This document shows, in pieces, positions 1 to 9,240 of a stretch of 64,000 nt of DNA. The position numbers and the translations under genes are program-made. Under the pieces are notes generated by a model. That model did no database searches. It had not been told where the DNA came from and saw only the letters and a list, made by a program, of their open reading frames with translations. This DNA is from Shouchella xiaoxiensis (GTDB taxonomy: Bacteria; Bacillota; Bacilli; Bacillales; Bacillaceae_D): contig NZ_JAFBCV010000001.1 of NCBI RefSeq assembly GCF_016907895.1, positions 310,001 through 374,000 on the forward strand, read 5' to 3'. The first letter of the stretch is position 1; each line of letters opens with the position of its first letter.

Positions 1-530
1 TTCCGGGAAAAAACCTGCTGTTTGCGGCGCTGTTGCTGACGATGATGATCCCGTCGCAAATGAGCTTTGTTCCGTCTTTCCTGCTGATTGCTGAGTTTGG
101 CTGGGTTGACTCGTACAAGGCGCTCATCATTCCTGGGCTTGCAAGCGCATTTGGGATCTTCTGGATTCGTCAATTTTGCCAAGATGCGGTTCCTGATGAG
201 CTGCTTGAAGCAGGCAGGCTTGATGGGTGCAATACCTTCCGTCTTTACTGGAATGTCGCGCTGCCTTCCTTACGACCAGCGCTGACGTTTCTTGGCATCT
301 TCACCTTTATTGGCGTCTGGAATGATTATCTATGGCCGCTCGTAACGATTAATTCACCGAATCGCTATACGCTACAAGTGATGCTCGCTCAGTTAAACGG
401 CGTCTACGATACGGATTACGCGATTATTATGACGGGAACGCTGATGGCAACCATCCCGCTAATCATCTTGTTTGTCATCTTCAGCAAGCAGTTCATTGCC
501 GGGGTTGCGGAGGGTGCGGTGAAGGAGTAG
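1..530 (+). CDS. Carbohydrate ABC transporter permease, MalG type (5' truncated by window edge)
   Basis: Inner-membrane subunit of a binding-protein-dependent sugar importer. The frame is open from base 3, so the true start lies upstream. The first visible residues (PGKNLLFAALLLTMMIP) sit inside the third membrane segment typical of MalG proteins. The EAA loop that docks the ATPase is visible (EAGRLDGCNTFRLYWNVALP), and the C-terminus GVAEGAVKE is typical. It closely resembles the permease at 27894-28730. It ends 18 bases before a bidirectional terminator, so it is the last gene of an operon that starts outside the window. The substrate cannot be told. Confidence 0.9.
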   Translation, partial: PGKNLLFAALLLTMMIPSQMSFVPSFLLIAEFGWVDSYKALIIPGLASAFGIFWIRQFCQDAVPDELLEAGRLDGCNTFRLYWNVALPSLRPALTFLGIFTFIGVWNDYLWPLVTINSPNRYTLQVMLAQLNGVYDTDYAIIMTGTLMATIPLIILFVIFSKQFIAGVAEGAVKE

Positions 531-548
531 AGCGATTGATCAGACGAA

Positions 549-588
549 AAAAAGCGAAGACGGCAGTTTACATGCCGCTTCGCTTTTT
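549..588. terminator. Bidirectional intrinsic terminator between convergent ABC operons
   Basis: The arms AAAAAGCGAAG (549-559) and CTTCGCTTTTT (578-588) flank an inner CGGCA/TGCCG stem. The A-rich left and T-rich right flanks give a U-tract in both directions. It separates the permease ending at 530 from the one ending at 592 on the other strand. Confidence 0.9.
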
Positions 589-591
589 GAG

Positions 592-1431
592 TTATCCTTT
601 TACCGCCCCTGAGGTCAGTGCCCCTACAATGTATTTCTGAAGGAGCAGGAAAAGAATGATGACCGGAACAATCGACATAATGCTTCCTGCGGCTAAGTAG
701 TGAGTTGTAATTTGAGCCTGTGTTGATTGCAAGTTTACAACACCAACTGAGACAGGGTATAGTGCGGCATCGTCAATTAAAATAAAGGGAATGACGAACT
801 GGGACCAGCTCTGAACAGACACGAGAATAACAACGGAAATGATCCCGGGTCGTGCTACTGGGATTAAAATTTTGGTTAGTAGCTGCCACTTTGTACAGCC
901 GTCTATAATCGCTGCTTCGTCCATTTGTTCAGGTAGTGTGTCAAAATAGTTTTTCATAAACCAGGTAGCAAGTGGAAGAACGACCGCAACGTAGATTGCG
1001 AGTATGATCAAGAAATTATTGAGCAAATCCCAGCTTGCAAACAGTCGATACAGCGGAATGGCTATAACGACGGCCGAGATCATTTGCGTCATCAAGACGA
1101 CAAGAAGGAATCCGCTTTTTCCACGCATTTTAAAGCGGGACAGCGCAAATGCGGCTGGTAGAGCGATAACTAGCGTGAAGATGACGGTTAAAATGACTAA
1201 CCGAAATGAATTCCACAAATAGGTCAGAACAGGCGTAGTCTGGAGAACCTGCCAGTAGTTTTCAAACTGCCAGCTCGGCAGGATGGAAGGTGGGACTGCA
1301 AATAATTCTGTTTGTGTTTTTAAGGAGATGGAACCGACCCAGAACAATGGAAATAAGAATACGACAATGATAAAGAAATAAGCAGCATAAAGTCCTGCTT
1401 TAAGCAATCGGTCTTTGTTTTGTGGCGTCAT
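592..1431 (-). CDS. Carbohydrate ABC transporter permease, MalG type
   Basis: A 279-residue integral membrane permease with about six helices. The N-terminal helix follows residue 12 and the EAA loop reads EAAIIDGCTKWQLLTKILIP. It ends with GALTSGAVKG, typical of the MalG family. The ATG overlaps the stop of the upstream permease by four bases (ATGA), indicating translational coupling. It is the third gene of a binding protein-MalF-MalG operon. No ATPase gene is present, so an MsmX-type ATPase from elsewhere probably energises it (inference). Confidence 0.92.
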   Translation of the reverse strand: MTPQNKDRLLKAGLYAAYFFIIVVFLFPLFWVGSISLKTQTELFAVPPSILPSWQFENYWQVLQTTPVLTYLWNSFRLVILTVIFTLVIALPAAFALSRFKMRGKSGFLLVVLMTQMISAVVIAIPLYRLFASWDLLNNFLIILAIYVAVVLPLATWFMKNYFDTLPEQMDEAAIIDGCTKWQLLTKILIPVARPGIISVVILVSVQSWSQFVIPFILIDDAALYPVSVGVVNLQSTQAQITTHYLAAGSIMSIVPVIILFLLLQKYIVGALTSGAVKG

Positions 1432-2354
1432 GCTTCATCACCTCGTTTTCCTAAGACTCGTAAATAAATGAGCGTCATACCAATGTTGATGGTTAAGAGA
1501 ACAACAGATGTCGCTGCACCTACGCCTAAATTAAATTCCTGGAAAATCGACGTGTAGATGCTTAAGGCAATCACTTCCGTACTATTACCCGGACCACCTT
1601 GAGTAAGTGCCATCACCATGTCAAACGTGTTGAACGTATCAATGGAAATGATGATCAGATTAACAAGAACGATGGGCGCGATTGCAGGGATGATGACATT
1701 TTTCAAACGTTGAAACGGACCTGCGCCGTCAATCTTAGCCGCTTCCAACACATCTTTAGAAACCGTTTGCAAACCTGCGTACATTAAAATCATGCTAAAC
1801 GCGGTTCCACGCCAGACGTTTGCGAGCGTAACGGATAGCAGCGCCATCGTTGGATCAGATAAGAAGGTGATCGGTCCGAGACCAACGGTTGATAAGAAGT
1901 AGTTTAAAATTCCTGCTTGAGTCTCCGTATAGAGCATTTCAAAAATGATCCCGATCACAACACCGGGAATGGCCCAAGCAACAAGGACTGATGTTCGCAC
2001 GATAACCGTGCCACGTAATTTCAATTCTTCACCACGAACAATGAGCAAGGCGACAATGAAACCGAAAAGCAGCTGTAAAGTAACGCTGAAAAAAACAAAG
2101 AATCCTGTTGTACCGAGCATCGAGAAAAATCCTGGTAGCGTGAATAAACGAATATAGGATTCAAGTGTGTACTCAAATTCAGGGTCAACTAAGCTCATAT
2201 CGGTAAAGCTCATACGAACGATTTCAATGACGGGGTAGAGAAAAATCGCCGCTAGTAACAGCGTAAGGGGAATGAGCCACGGATATGGCGAATCAGAAAA
2301 CCGTCGCTTCATGTTCGACTTAGTTGATAGAGGCTTTTCTGTTTCAAGCTTCAT
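1428..2354 (-). CDS. Carbohydrate ABC transporter permease, MalF type
   Basis: A 308-residue membrane permease. A cytoplasmic N-terminus of about 27 residues leads into the first helix (WLIPLTLLLAAIFLYPVI). The EAA loop is EAAKIDGAGPFQRLKNVIIP, followed by the conserved TQGGPGNSTE segment. Both ends overlap neighbours by four bases (ATGA), so the three genes are tightly coupled. It forms the membrane pore with the product of 592-1431. Confidence 0.92.
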   Translation of the reverse strand: MKLETEKPLSTKSNMKRRFSDSPYPWLIPLTLLLAAIFLYPVIEIVRMSFTDMSLVDPEFEYTLESYIRLFTLPGFFSMLGTTGFFVFFSVTLQLLFGFIVALLIVRGEELKLRGTVIVRTSVLVAWAIPGVVIGIIFEMLYTETQAGILNYFLSTVGLGPITFLSDPTMALLSVTLANVWRGTAFSMILMYAGLQTVSKDVLEAAKIDGAGPFQRLKNVIIPAIAPIVLVNLIIISIDTFNTFDMVMALTQGGPGNSTEVIALSIYTSIFQEFNLGVGAATSVVLLTINIGMTLIYLRVLGKRGDEA

Positions 2355-3637
2355 TCAATTCCCTCCAATCCAAACGTGACAATTTCCCATGCATCTTCAA
2401 GAGCTTCTTCTGGTGTTTTACTGCCAGAAACGACTTGAGAGATCGCTGTTTGTAGTTGAACCGAAATGGTGTTATACGACAACTCAGGCGGTCTTGGTCG
2501 CCCTTCTTCTTCTAAGATTTCGACAAATTCATCAATAAAAGGGATCGGCTCATACTCTGATGATTCGTATACTGATGAGCGAACAGGCATTGATCCATCA
2601 CGGGTTGTAAATCGAGCCATTCCTGATTCGCCGACATACGTTCGCTGTAAGAAATCAAATGCGGCTTGTTGTTTTTCAGGATCATTGGTAAAGATACCAA
2701 AGGCCCAACCACCAACGGTTGTCGTTTGCTCACCACCATCAAGCATTGGCAGAGAAGCGACATCCCAGTATTGAAAATCATCGCCTAAAATATCTTGGAA
2801 CGTATTAATTTGCCAACTTCCTGGATAAAGCATTTTTACTAAACCAGTTGAGATTTCGGCATTGCCGTCATTCTCCGCTCCGTTTGTAGACATCCGTTTG
2901 GAAATGGCACCACGCTCTACACCCTCATGAATCGCAGTGAAGACGTCGAGCATCTTCTCGCGGTTTGCCTCATTATAAAATGCGGGATTGCCTTCGTCGT
3001 CAATCAGCTCACCACCAAGCCCCCAGTACAATGGCCATAAACTCGTTACCGATGTTCCTTCACCAACTCCAAGCGGAAGCGTTAATCCTTCATACCCTTG
3101 CTCAACAAGGTCTTCAGAAATAGCCATTGCTTCTTCCCAGTTTGTTGGTGGTTCAGGTACAAAGCGAGTGTCGTAAAAAATATAGCGAATATCGGTGCTT
3201 AAATAAAGCCCGTAGACATGACCGTCATCTCCAATCATGACGTCTTGAGCAAAAGGAAGAAAGTCCTCAATGTCCATATCAAACTCTGCCATTAATTCGT
3301 CTAAGGGCTGTAAGTGTTCTTCAAATCGTTCAATCGCATACCCATCGATTAAGGCAAAATCAGGAGCCTGCCCTCGGGTAGCTTGTTCTTGTAAGCGCGC
3401 CATGGCTTCATCAATATTTGACGTATGAATACTATGTTGCATGGTGAAACCGTATTCATTTTCAACGTCGCTAATATTGTCTTGCACATAAGCACTCATT
3501 TCTTCGTCAGGAGCGTCAGGAGAAGAATCTGACCCGGTAACCCACGTCAGTGTGTTTTCGTCTGAAGCTGTGGAACAACCACTAAAGAGCAGAACGATGC
3601 TGCCTGCTAGCAAGTACCCATATTTCTTCTGGAACAC
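2351..3637 (-). CDS. Sugar ABC transporter substrate-binding lipoprotein
   Basis: A 428-residue extracellular binding protein of the MalE-like family. It has an N-terminal lysine patch, a hydrophobic stretch and a lipobox (LLFSGC) that predicts lipid attachment at Cys21. Later features are LPLGVGEGTSVTSLWPLYWG and GGWAFGIFTNDPEKQQAAFDF, the usual lobe-two pattern. The start is GTG, chosen because AAGGAGGAG lies seven bases upstream. It is first in its operon, as usual for the most abundant component. Ligand unknown. Confidence 0.9.
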   Translation of the reverse strand: MFQKKYGYLLAGSIVLLFSGCSTASDENTLTWVTGSDSSPDAPDEEMSAYVQDNISDVENEYGFTMQHSIHTSNIDEAMARLQEQATRGQAPDFALIDGYAIERFEEHLQPLDELMAEFDMDIEDFLPFAQDVMIGDDGHVYGLYLSTDIRYIFYDTRFVPEPPTNWEEAMAISEDLVEQGYEGLTLPLGVGEGTSVTSLWPLYWGLGGELIDDEGNPAFYNEANREKMLDVFTAIHEGVERGAISKRMSTNGAENDGNAEISTGLVKMLYPGSWQINTFQDILGDDFQYWDVASLPMLDGGEQTTTVGGWAFGIFTNDPEKQQAAFDFLQRTYVGESGMARFTTRDGSMPVRSSVYESSEYEPIPFIDEFVEILEEEGRPRPPELSYNTISVQLQTAISQVVSGSKTPEEALEDAWEIVTFGLEGIE

Positions 3638-3693
3638 GTGAACTCCTCCTTCATTTTGTAATTTATTTCCTGTGAGCAGCGTAACTTATCGCA

Positions 3694-3709
3694 ATGGTAC
3701 CGATTACAT
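3694..3709. promoter_or_regulatory. LacI-type operator-like dyad upstream of ABC operon
   Basis: The sequence ATGGTACCGATTACAT is an imperfect 16-base palindrome with a central CG (outer ATG/CAT arms, inner A-CG-T matches). It lies about 55 bases upstream of the binding-protein start. LacI/GalR regulators bind sites of this shape, but no such regulator is adjacent, so this is a weak call. Confidence 0.35.
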
Positions 3710-3823
3710 GAACTGATGTCAAATAAAATCATATTTTCTCATTTATTAGATAAAAATGTCGAAAAAAGCGATGAAGGGTATGAAGTTAGCAAGAAATCAA
3801 CTAAACAACCGTTGAAAAAAATA

Positions 3824-3848
3824 AAAAACCCGTATTAAACGGGTTTTA
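3824..3848 (-). terminator. Intrinsic terminator of the purine salvage operon
   Basis: The arms AAAACCCG and CGGGTTTT flank the loop TATTAAA. Read on the minus strand the stem is followed by TTTTTTAT. It begins nine bases beyond the adenine deaminase stop. Confidence 0.85.
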
Positions 3849-3856
3849 AACTGAAC

Positions 3857-5557
3857 TTACACAAACAGCGGCACAAGCTTTCCTTTATTCACATCAACTA
3901 ACCCGTGATCGGTAATCTTTAAAGCTGGACTAACGGGAAGGGAAAGGGTGGAAACCGACATAATTGGGTTGTAATGCTGATAGCCTAAGTCGTTCATTGC
4001 TTGTACAAGCTGTTTGACGTCTTGTCCAACTTCTGCAAGCGGCGCTTCGGAAAGGATACCGCCGACAGGAAGGGCTAGGAAAGCTTTCACGTCTTCGTTT
4101 TCAACAACGCAGAATCCGCCATTGGACTCAATCACTTGATTAGCTGCTTTGACCATATCTGCTACATTTGTCCCGATCACAAGGAGGTTATGATTATCAT
4201 GAGAATACGTTGTTGCGATGGCGCCGCTCGTGATGATGTCGCCAGAAATGAGCCCATGAGCGCGGTTGCCGGTTTGCTTGTGGCGTTCGAATGTGGCAAT
4301 AAGACGGCAGTCAGAACCTTGCCAGTTTAGTTCGCCTTCAATACTTGGGAGCGTGACGTGTGTTTCTTTCGTAAAGGTTGAGCCATCGGCAACGTTCATG
4401 ACGCGAACGGTTTGCGCTTGCTCGGTTTGAATAATAAAGTCTTCTGCTTTTAAGAGCGGCAGGTGAACGCTCTTGTAAAAGTGTGCTGGAAATTGGTCAG
4501 GTCGTACTTGTTGCACGTAATCCGTCTCTCGCTCAAACACAGAGACACCATTTTTATAAACAGCATGGAAGGTGAACGACTGATCTTCCTCAATGATAGA
4601 GAAGTCAGCGATCTTTCCGACGGTGATTGCCCCCCGGTCACTCATGTTCATTCGTTTTGCTGGAGTAGCGGTACAAGCATAAATGACGTCTTCATAGCGC
4701 ATGCCAGCGGCAACGGCTTTTTTCGCTAAGATGTTTAAGTGTCCTTTTTCGAGCAAGACGTCGGTCATAATGTCATCGGTGATAAAGCAAAAATGCTCGC
4801 TGACGTCGTTTTGAATTAAGAACTGCATGACCTCATCCGTCATTGATTTCTCTTGAATTTGCACGAACATCCCAGCTTCAATTCGAGCGCGTAGCCCATC
4901 TACCGTCTGGTGTGTATGGTCAGAGCCAATGCCTGCTAGCATGATTTGATCGAGATCCAGACCGGTTAATTTCGGAACATGGCCCTCTATCGGCGTATTC
5001 GGGTACTTCTCGCGGAAGTGGGTCAGGATTTGATTAGTTTTCGAATTTGGATCATGAAGGACATCGACATAATTCATAATCTCACCAAGGCACTGAATTT
5101 GTTCAGTCGCCATCAGCTCATCGATTTCTTTAATGCCAATTTCGCCACCCGTCGTTTCAAGCGAAGTGGCTGGAACGGAGCTTGGAATCGCGTACATCAT
5201 ATCAACGGTGCAAAAGTCACTCGCAGACATCATTGCTCGGACGCCCTCAATTCCGAAAACATTCGCCATCTCATGAGGTTCTGGCACAATGGTCGTAACG
5301 CCATTTTGTAAGAGGGCATAGGAAAACGTTTCTGGCGTGACCATCGAGCTTTCAATATGAAGATGAATGTCGATTAAGCCAGGGATTAGTTGCTTTCCAG
5401 CCGCATCAATCGTTTCTTTTGCCGTTATCTTTGCTAATTCTTCTTTTGTACCAATTCCAACAAAGCGTCCTTCATTAATAGCTACATCGACCGCACGAAA
5501 CTGCTTTGTGTAGGTATTATAAACGTGGGCATTTGTAATAAGCGTTTCAACCTGCAT
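3857..5557 (-). CDS. ade: Adenine deaminase
   Basis: Converts adenine to hypoxanthine and ammonia in the cytoplasm. The 566-residue length and two-part architecture (amidohydrolase barrel plus C-terminal Ade domain) fit the family. The metal motif HLH is at residues 65-67 inside PGLIDIHLHIESSM. The C-terminal half has the diagnostic HGLISGDIITSGAIATTYSHD and DNHNLLVIG. The ATG follows AGGAGGATTCAT. It is the last gene of an operon with a nucleoside hydrolase and an ABC importer, so imported adenosine or adenine could be carried to hypoxanthine plus nitrogen. Confidence in function is high. Confidence 0.95.
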   Translation of the reverse strand: MQVETLITNAHVYNTYTKQFRAVDVAINEGRFVGIGTKEELAKITAKETIDAAGKQLIPGLIDIHLHIESSMVTPETFSYALLQNGVTTIVPEPHEMANVFGIEGVRAMMSASDFCTVDMMYAIPSSVPATSLETTGGEIGIKEIDELMATEQIQCLGEIMNYVDVLHDPNSKTNQILTHFREKYPNTPIEGHVPKLTGLDLDQIMLAGIGSDHTHQTVDGLRARIEAGMFVQIQEKSMTDEVMQFLIQNDVSEHFCFITDDIMTDVLLEKGHLNILAKKAVAAGMRYEDVIYACTATPAKRMNMSDRGAITVGKIADFSIIEEDQSFTFHAVYKNGVSVFERETDYVQQVRPDQFPAHFYKSVHLPLLKAEDFIIQTEQAQTVRVMNVADGSTFTKETHVTLPSIEGELNWQGSDCRLIATFERHKQTGNRAHGLISGDIITSGAIATTYSHDNHNLLVIGTNVADMVKAANQVIESNGGFCVVENEDVKAFLALPVGGILSEAPLAEVGQDVKQLVQAMNDLGYQHYNPIMSVSTLSLPVSPALKITDHGLVDVNKGKLVPLFV

Positions 5558-5568
5558 ATGAATCCTCC

Positions 5569-6624
5569 TTACTGAACCACGACAATTTTGTCTTCTGGAA
5601 ACAAGAGCGTTACAGCTGTTCCAATTGCCAAGGGTTGAGCAATTGTCGCATTAACCGTAAATGTCCCAAGCGTCGTTTCAACCGTACATTGGTAGCTGCG
5701 ACCGAGGAATGTGCAAATCTTAATCGTGCCTGACACATGATTCGGGCGCTCTGCTTGACCGGTTTCTAGCAATAGCTGTAAATCATCTGGACGAATCGCG
5801 CCTGTCATTCCCGCTTCACTGTTTTCATGTTTTGTAACTTGAAAGGTGTGGCTACCTGCCGTCATTAGCAGATGGTCACCTTGATCTTGGCGATCTGAGA
5901 AAGCGATGAAGTTTTTAAACCCGATAAATTCTGCCACAAAGCGTGTTTTCGGATAGCGGTAAATGTGCGCTGGTGTGTGCAGCTGCTCAATCACGCCGTT
6001 ATTCATAATGGCCACCTGATCGGAGATTGAGAAGCATTCTTCTTGATCGTGTGAGACGTAAACCGTCGTGATGCCCAGTTCCTGCTGGATCCGGCGAATC
6101 TCGACGCGCATGCTTTCACGCAAGTTGGCGTCTAGGTTACTAAGCGGTTCGTCAAATAATAGTAAATCTGGTTCAATGATTAATGCCCGGGCAATCGCCA
6201 CACGCTGGCGTTGACCTCCAGATAATTCTTTCGGGTAGCGGTTTTCAAACCCGATTAAATTTACAACCTCAAGCACTTGCTTGACGCGTTTTTCAATGTC
6301 TGTCTTTGATTTTTTTCGTAGCTTTAAACCAAATGCGATGTTGTCATAGACCGATAAGTGCGGGAAAAGCGCGTAATTTTGAAAGACGAAGCCAAAGTTC
6401 CGTTTCGATACCGGTACTTTCGTGTAATCTTGTCCATCAAACGTAAAGCGTCCTTCCTTAGCATCAATAAAGCCAGCAATGAGGCGGAGAGTGGTTGTTT
6501 TCCCGCAGCCACTCGGTCCGAGCAAGGAGATAAGTTGGCCTTTTTCGATATTGAGCTGAAAATCTTTTAAGATATCTTGCTTTTGATAAGCGACTGTTAC
6601 TTGATCTAAAGATAATAAAGTCAT
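5569..6624 (-). CDS. ABC transporter ATP-binding protein, PotA/FbpC type
   Basis: A 351-residue ATPase that powers the importer encoded by the next three transport genes. Walker A is GPSGCGKTT (about residues 36-44), the signature is LSGGQRQR, and Walker B is LLLFDEP followed by the D-loop SNLD. A C-terminal TOBE-like beta domain follows. An upstream in-frame ATG (6639) exists, but GGAGGATCG sits eight bases before the ATG at 6624, so I chose that start. It is the only ABC ATPase gene in the window. PotA homologs usually serve polyamines; the context here argues for purines (inference). Confidence 0.9.
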   Translation of the reverse strand: MTLLSLDQVTVAYQKQDILKDFQLNIEKGQLISLLGPSGCGKTTTLRLIAGFIDAKEGRFTFDGQDYTKVPVSKRNFGFVFQNYALFPHLSVYDNIAFGLKLRKKSKTDIEKRVKQVLEVVNLIGFENRYPKELSGGQRQRVAIARALIIEPDLLLFDEPLSNLDANLRESMRVEIRRIQQELGITTVYVSHDQEECFSISDQVAIMNNGVIEQLHTPAHIYRYPKTRFVAEFIGFKNFIAFSDRQDQGDHLLMTAGSHTFQVTKHENSEAGMTGAIRPDDLQLLLETGQAERPNHVSGTIKICTFLGRSYQCTVETTLGTFTVNATIAQPLAIGTAVTLLFPEDKIVVVQ

Positions 6625-6648
6625 TGGTCGATCCTCCATTGTTCGTAC

Positions 6649-7440
6649 TTAGCGTTTTGTAAAGTGTGATAAGCCGACAAGTCGTTCAATCACGAACATA
6701 AACAAGGCGGTGAAAATCATCAGCAGCACGGAAATCGCCGCCACCGTTGGATCAAAGTAATGTTCAACATACGTTAGCATTTGAATCGGTAATGTACTGA
6801 TTCCCGGTCCAGTTAAGAAGACAGAGATATCAACGTTATTAAATGACTCAAGAAACGCAATTAGTACACCAGCGATGATGCCTGATTTGATATTAGGAAT
6901 AATCACTCGGAAAAAGGCTCCAACGCGACTTGATCCTAAGTTCATAGCCGCTTCTTCAATCGAGAAGTCAAAGTTGGCCATGCTCGACGCAATGACGCGG
7001 ATAATAAAGGGAAGCATGATAATCGTATGACCGACAAATAAGGCAGCCTCAAGCGGCAGGCTATAGCTGACGATTAAATAGCGTAAAAACGTAAAGCCAA
7101 GCACCGTTCCTGGAATTAAAATCGGTGAAACAAAGAGGGCATTTAGCACGCCTTTTCCACGAAAGTCAAAGCGGCTTAGCGCATAGGCAGCAGGGATACC
7201 AAGCAACAGGGCACAGAGGTTCCCAAGTAAGCTAACGACCATCGAAAGCTTAAATGTATCCATGAAGGCGGAAACGCTAAAAATATTACGGTACCATTCA
7301 AGCGAGAACCCTGTTGGTGGGAACTGCAGCACGCTTGTTGGTTCAAACGAAGCGACAAAAATAATCGCTAATGGCCCGAGTAAGAATAGGAATATGGCAA
7401 ACGTTGTAATCCCTAATGCGAGATTCTTGGATTGATTCAT
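6649..7440 (-). CDS. ABC transporter permease, PotC type
   Basis: A 263-residue membrane permease. The first helix (LGITTFAIFLFLLGPLAIIF) leads to ASFEPTSVLQFPPTGFSLEWY, a segment typical of PotC-like permeases. The EAA loop is EAAMNLGSSRVGAFFRVIIP. The ATG follows AGGAGGGTC. It sits one base beyond the stop of the PotB-type permease and pairs with it. Confidence 0.9.
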   Translation of the reverse strand: MNQSKNLALGITTFAIFLFLLGPLAIIFVASFEPTSVLQFPPTGFSLEWYRNIFSVSAFMDTFKLSMVVSLLGNLCALLLGIPAAYALSRFDFRGKGVLNALFVSPILIPGTVLGFTFLRYLIVSYSLPLEAALFVGHTIIMLPFIIRVIASSMANFDFSIEEAAMNLGSSRVGAFFRVIIPNIKSGIIAGVLIAFLESFNNVDISVFLTGPGISTLPIQMLTYVEHYFDPTVAAISVLLMIFTALFMFVIERLVGLSHFTKR

Positions 7441-7441
7441 C

Positions 7442-8275
7442 TTAAGACCCTCCTGGATTCAACATCGTTGCGATTTTTTGGAATATGCCGGTGACAACAA
7501 ACGTCAGTACAATCATGATCGTGGCAATCATCGCTGCCGTATTCCAGTCATTTAGTGTAATCGCATTTTGGTAAAGAAAGGTTGAAATCACACGTTGTTG
7601 ACCACCAAGTAAAGCCGGTGTGGTATATGCCGTAAAGCTGCCGACAAATACAAGCGTGCTTCCAATTAATAAACCTGGCATACAGAGAGGAAACATTACT
7701 TTTAAGAAAGCTGTTGTTTTTGATGCTCCGAGGCTCTCTGCCGCGCGAATATAGTCAGAATCAATATTTTCCATCACGCCAACAAGGGTGACGATCATGA
7801 GCGGTAGGAACAAATGAACAAGACCAATTGCAACAGCCACTGGTGTGTAGAGAATCGTTAATGGTTCCTGAATGATGCCGATGGATAATAGGAGATCATT
7901 CAACAGACCGTTTCTTCCTAAAATAATCATCCAGCTAAACGAGCGGACAATTGGACTGACGAGTAAAGGAAAGATCGCCAGCATGAGCAAAAGCGCTTTT
8001 TTCGAGCCGTTGATTTTGGAAATGTAGTAGGCAACGGGGAACGCAAGCACGATGCAGAAAAAGGTCGTTGTTAAGGCGACAAACAGCGTTGTTGTTAAAA
8101 TATCAAGAAAATACGCATCCGTTAAAAAGTTCATGTATCCAGCAATCGTAAAGCTGCCATCCTCAAGAAAGGTTGAAGAAATGGTCAGCACGAGTGGGAT
8201 GATCATAAAGATTGATAAAAAAAGCAAGCCTGGAAGAAGCAAGAAATAACGTCCAGATCGTTTCAATACAGCCAC
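7442..8275 (-). CDS. ABC transporter permease, PotB type
   Basis: A membrane permease of about 277 residues. The first helix is FLLLPGLLFLSIFMIIPLVL and the EAA loop is RAAESLGASKTTAFLKVMFP. The start is uncertain. The GTG at 8275 lies inside the best ribosome site (GAGGTGG), which is better placed for a TTG at 8266 that would begin the protein MKRSGRYF. Partner of the PotC-type permease. Confidence 0.88.
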   Translation of the reverse strand: MAVLKRSGRYFLLLPGLLFLSIFMIIPLVLTISSTFLEDGSFTIAGYMNFLTDAYFLDILTTTLFVALTTTFFCIVLAFPVAYYISKINGSKKALLLMLAIFPLLVSPIVRSFSWMIILGRNGLLNDLLLSIGIIQEPLTILYTPVAVAIGLVHLFLPLMIVTLVGVMENIDSDYIRAAESLGASKTTAFLKVMFPLCMPGLLIGSTLVFVGSFTAYTTPALLGGQQRVISTFLYQNAITLNDWNTAAMIATIMIVLTFVVTGIFQKIATMLNPGGS

Positions 8276-8291
8276 CTCATTGCAACACAGG

Positions 8292-9227
8292 TCAGCGCGA
8301 CCCGTGTTGGATTGTTGTTAGGAAATAAGATAAAAATGCGTCTGTCTCGAGCGTGAGTGCGACGTGAACATTGGGTTCTTCACCCAACCGGTTTTGCACG
8401 TCACAAATCGTTTGACCATCGCATAAACGGCTCGTTGTCTCAACGTCTGTGTGAAGCAAGGACGTTTCACACAGCTCTGGTCGAATCGCATAGGCAACGG
8501 CAAGTGGATCATGTAAAGCGCATGCTGCTATACCATTGCGCATCTCGTAGCGCGTCATATAATGCGCCGTGCATTCTTGAATAAACGCTTTTACAGGGGA
8601 GTCCCCTAATGAGTCGATATGTTCTTTATAAAGCAGCGCTTTGCGCGTCACGTCCAGTCCGATTTGCGTTAAGGACTCGAAGCCCGCTTGCAGAACGATC
8701 CGAGCAGCTTCGGGGTCAACAAACATGTTGTACTCAGCGGTCGGTGTAATGTTGCCGTAAGTGAAGGCTGCTCCACCCATATAGACGACGTTCTGAATGA
8801 GTCGTGGGAGCTCAGGGCATTTCTGTAACGCTAAGGCAAGATTTGTTAACGGACCAGTCATGACAAGGGTGAGCTCACCTGGGAAGCGCGAAGCTTGCGA
8901 AATAATAAAGTCTGGCGCGAATCCTGGTGTCGGAAGCATCGCAGGTTCACTATCTGCTAATGCGCCGCCGAGACCGTTTTCTCCGTGAACCGCTTTTTCA
9001 AAATGAGGCGCCCGGAGAAGAGGGGAGGCTGCTCCTTGTACAACGGGCGCGCGGACATCCGTTAATGCCAAAACGTTTAGCGTGTTTGTGGTTGCTTGCT
9101 TAAGTGAAACATTTCCATTCACCGTCGTAATACCTACTAACTCGGTGCTCGAATCGTTTGCCGCAAGGAGGATGCCAAGCGCGTCATCAATGCCTGTATC
9201 AACATCGAGCAGAAGCTTCTGTTTCAT
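8292..9227 (-). CDS. Inosine-uridine-preferring nucleoside hydrolase family
   Basis: Hydrolyses the N-glycosidic bond of ribonucleosides to free base and ribose. The 311-residue protein starts with the calcium-binding signature DVDTGIDD (residues 8-15) and carries VMTGPLTNLALAL and HDPLAVAYAI, all typical of the family. I chose the ATG at 9227, which follows AAGGAGGTCC, over an extension running back into the binding-protein gene. Placed between the binding protein and the permeases, it suggests the imported compound is a nucleoside. Confidence 0.92.
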   Translation of the reverse strand: MKQKLLLDVDTGIDDALGILLAANDSSTELVGITTVNGNVSLKQATTNTLNVLALTDVRAPVVQGAASPLLRAPHFEKAVHGENGLGGALADSEPAMLPTPGFAPDFIISQASRFPGELTLVMTGPLTNLALALQKCPELPRLIQNVVYMGGAAFTYGNITPTAEYNMFVDPEAARIVLQAGFESLTQIGLDVTRKALLYKEHIDSLGDSPVKAFIQECTAHYMTRYEMRNGIAACALHDPLAVAYAIRPELCETSLLHTDVETTSRLCDGQTICDVQNRLGEEPNVHVALTLETDAFLSYFLTTIQHGSR

Positions 9228-9240
9228 TAAAAGGACCTCC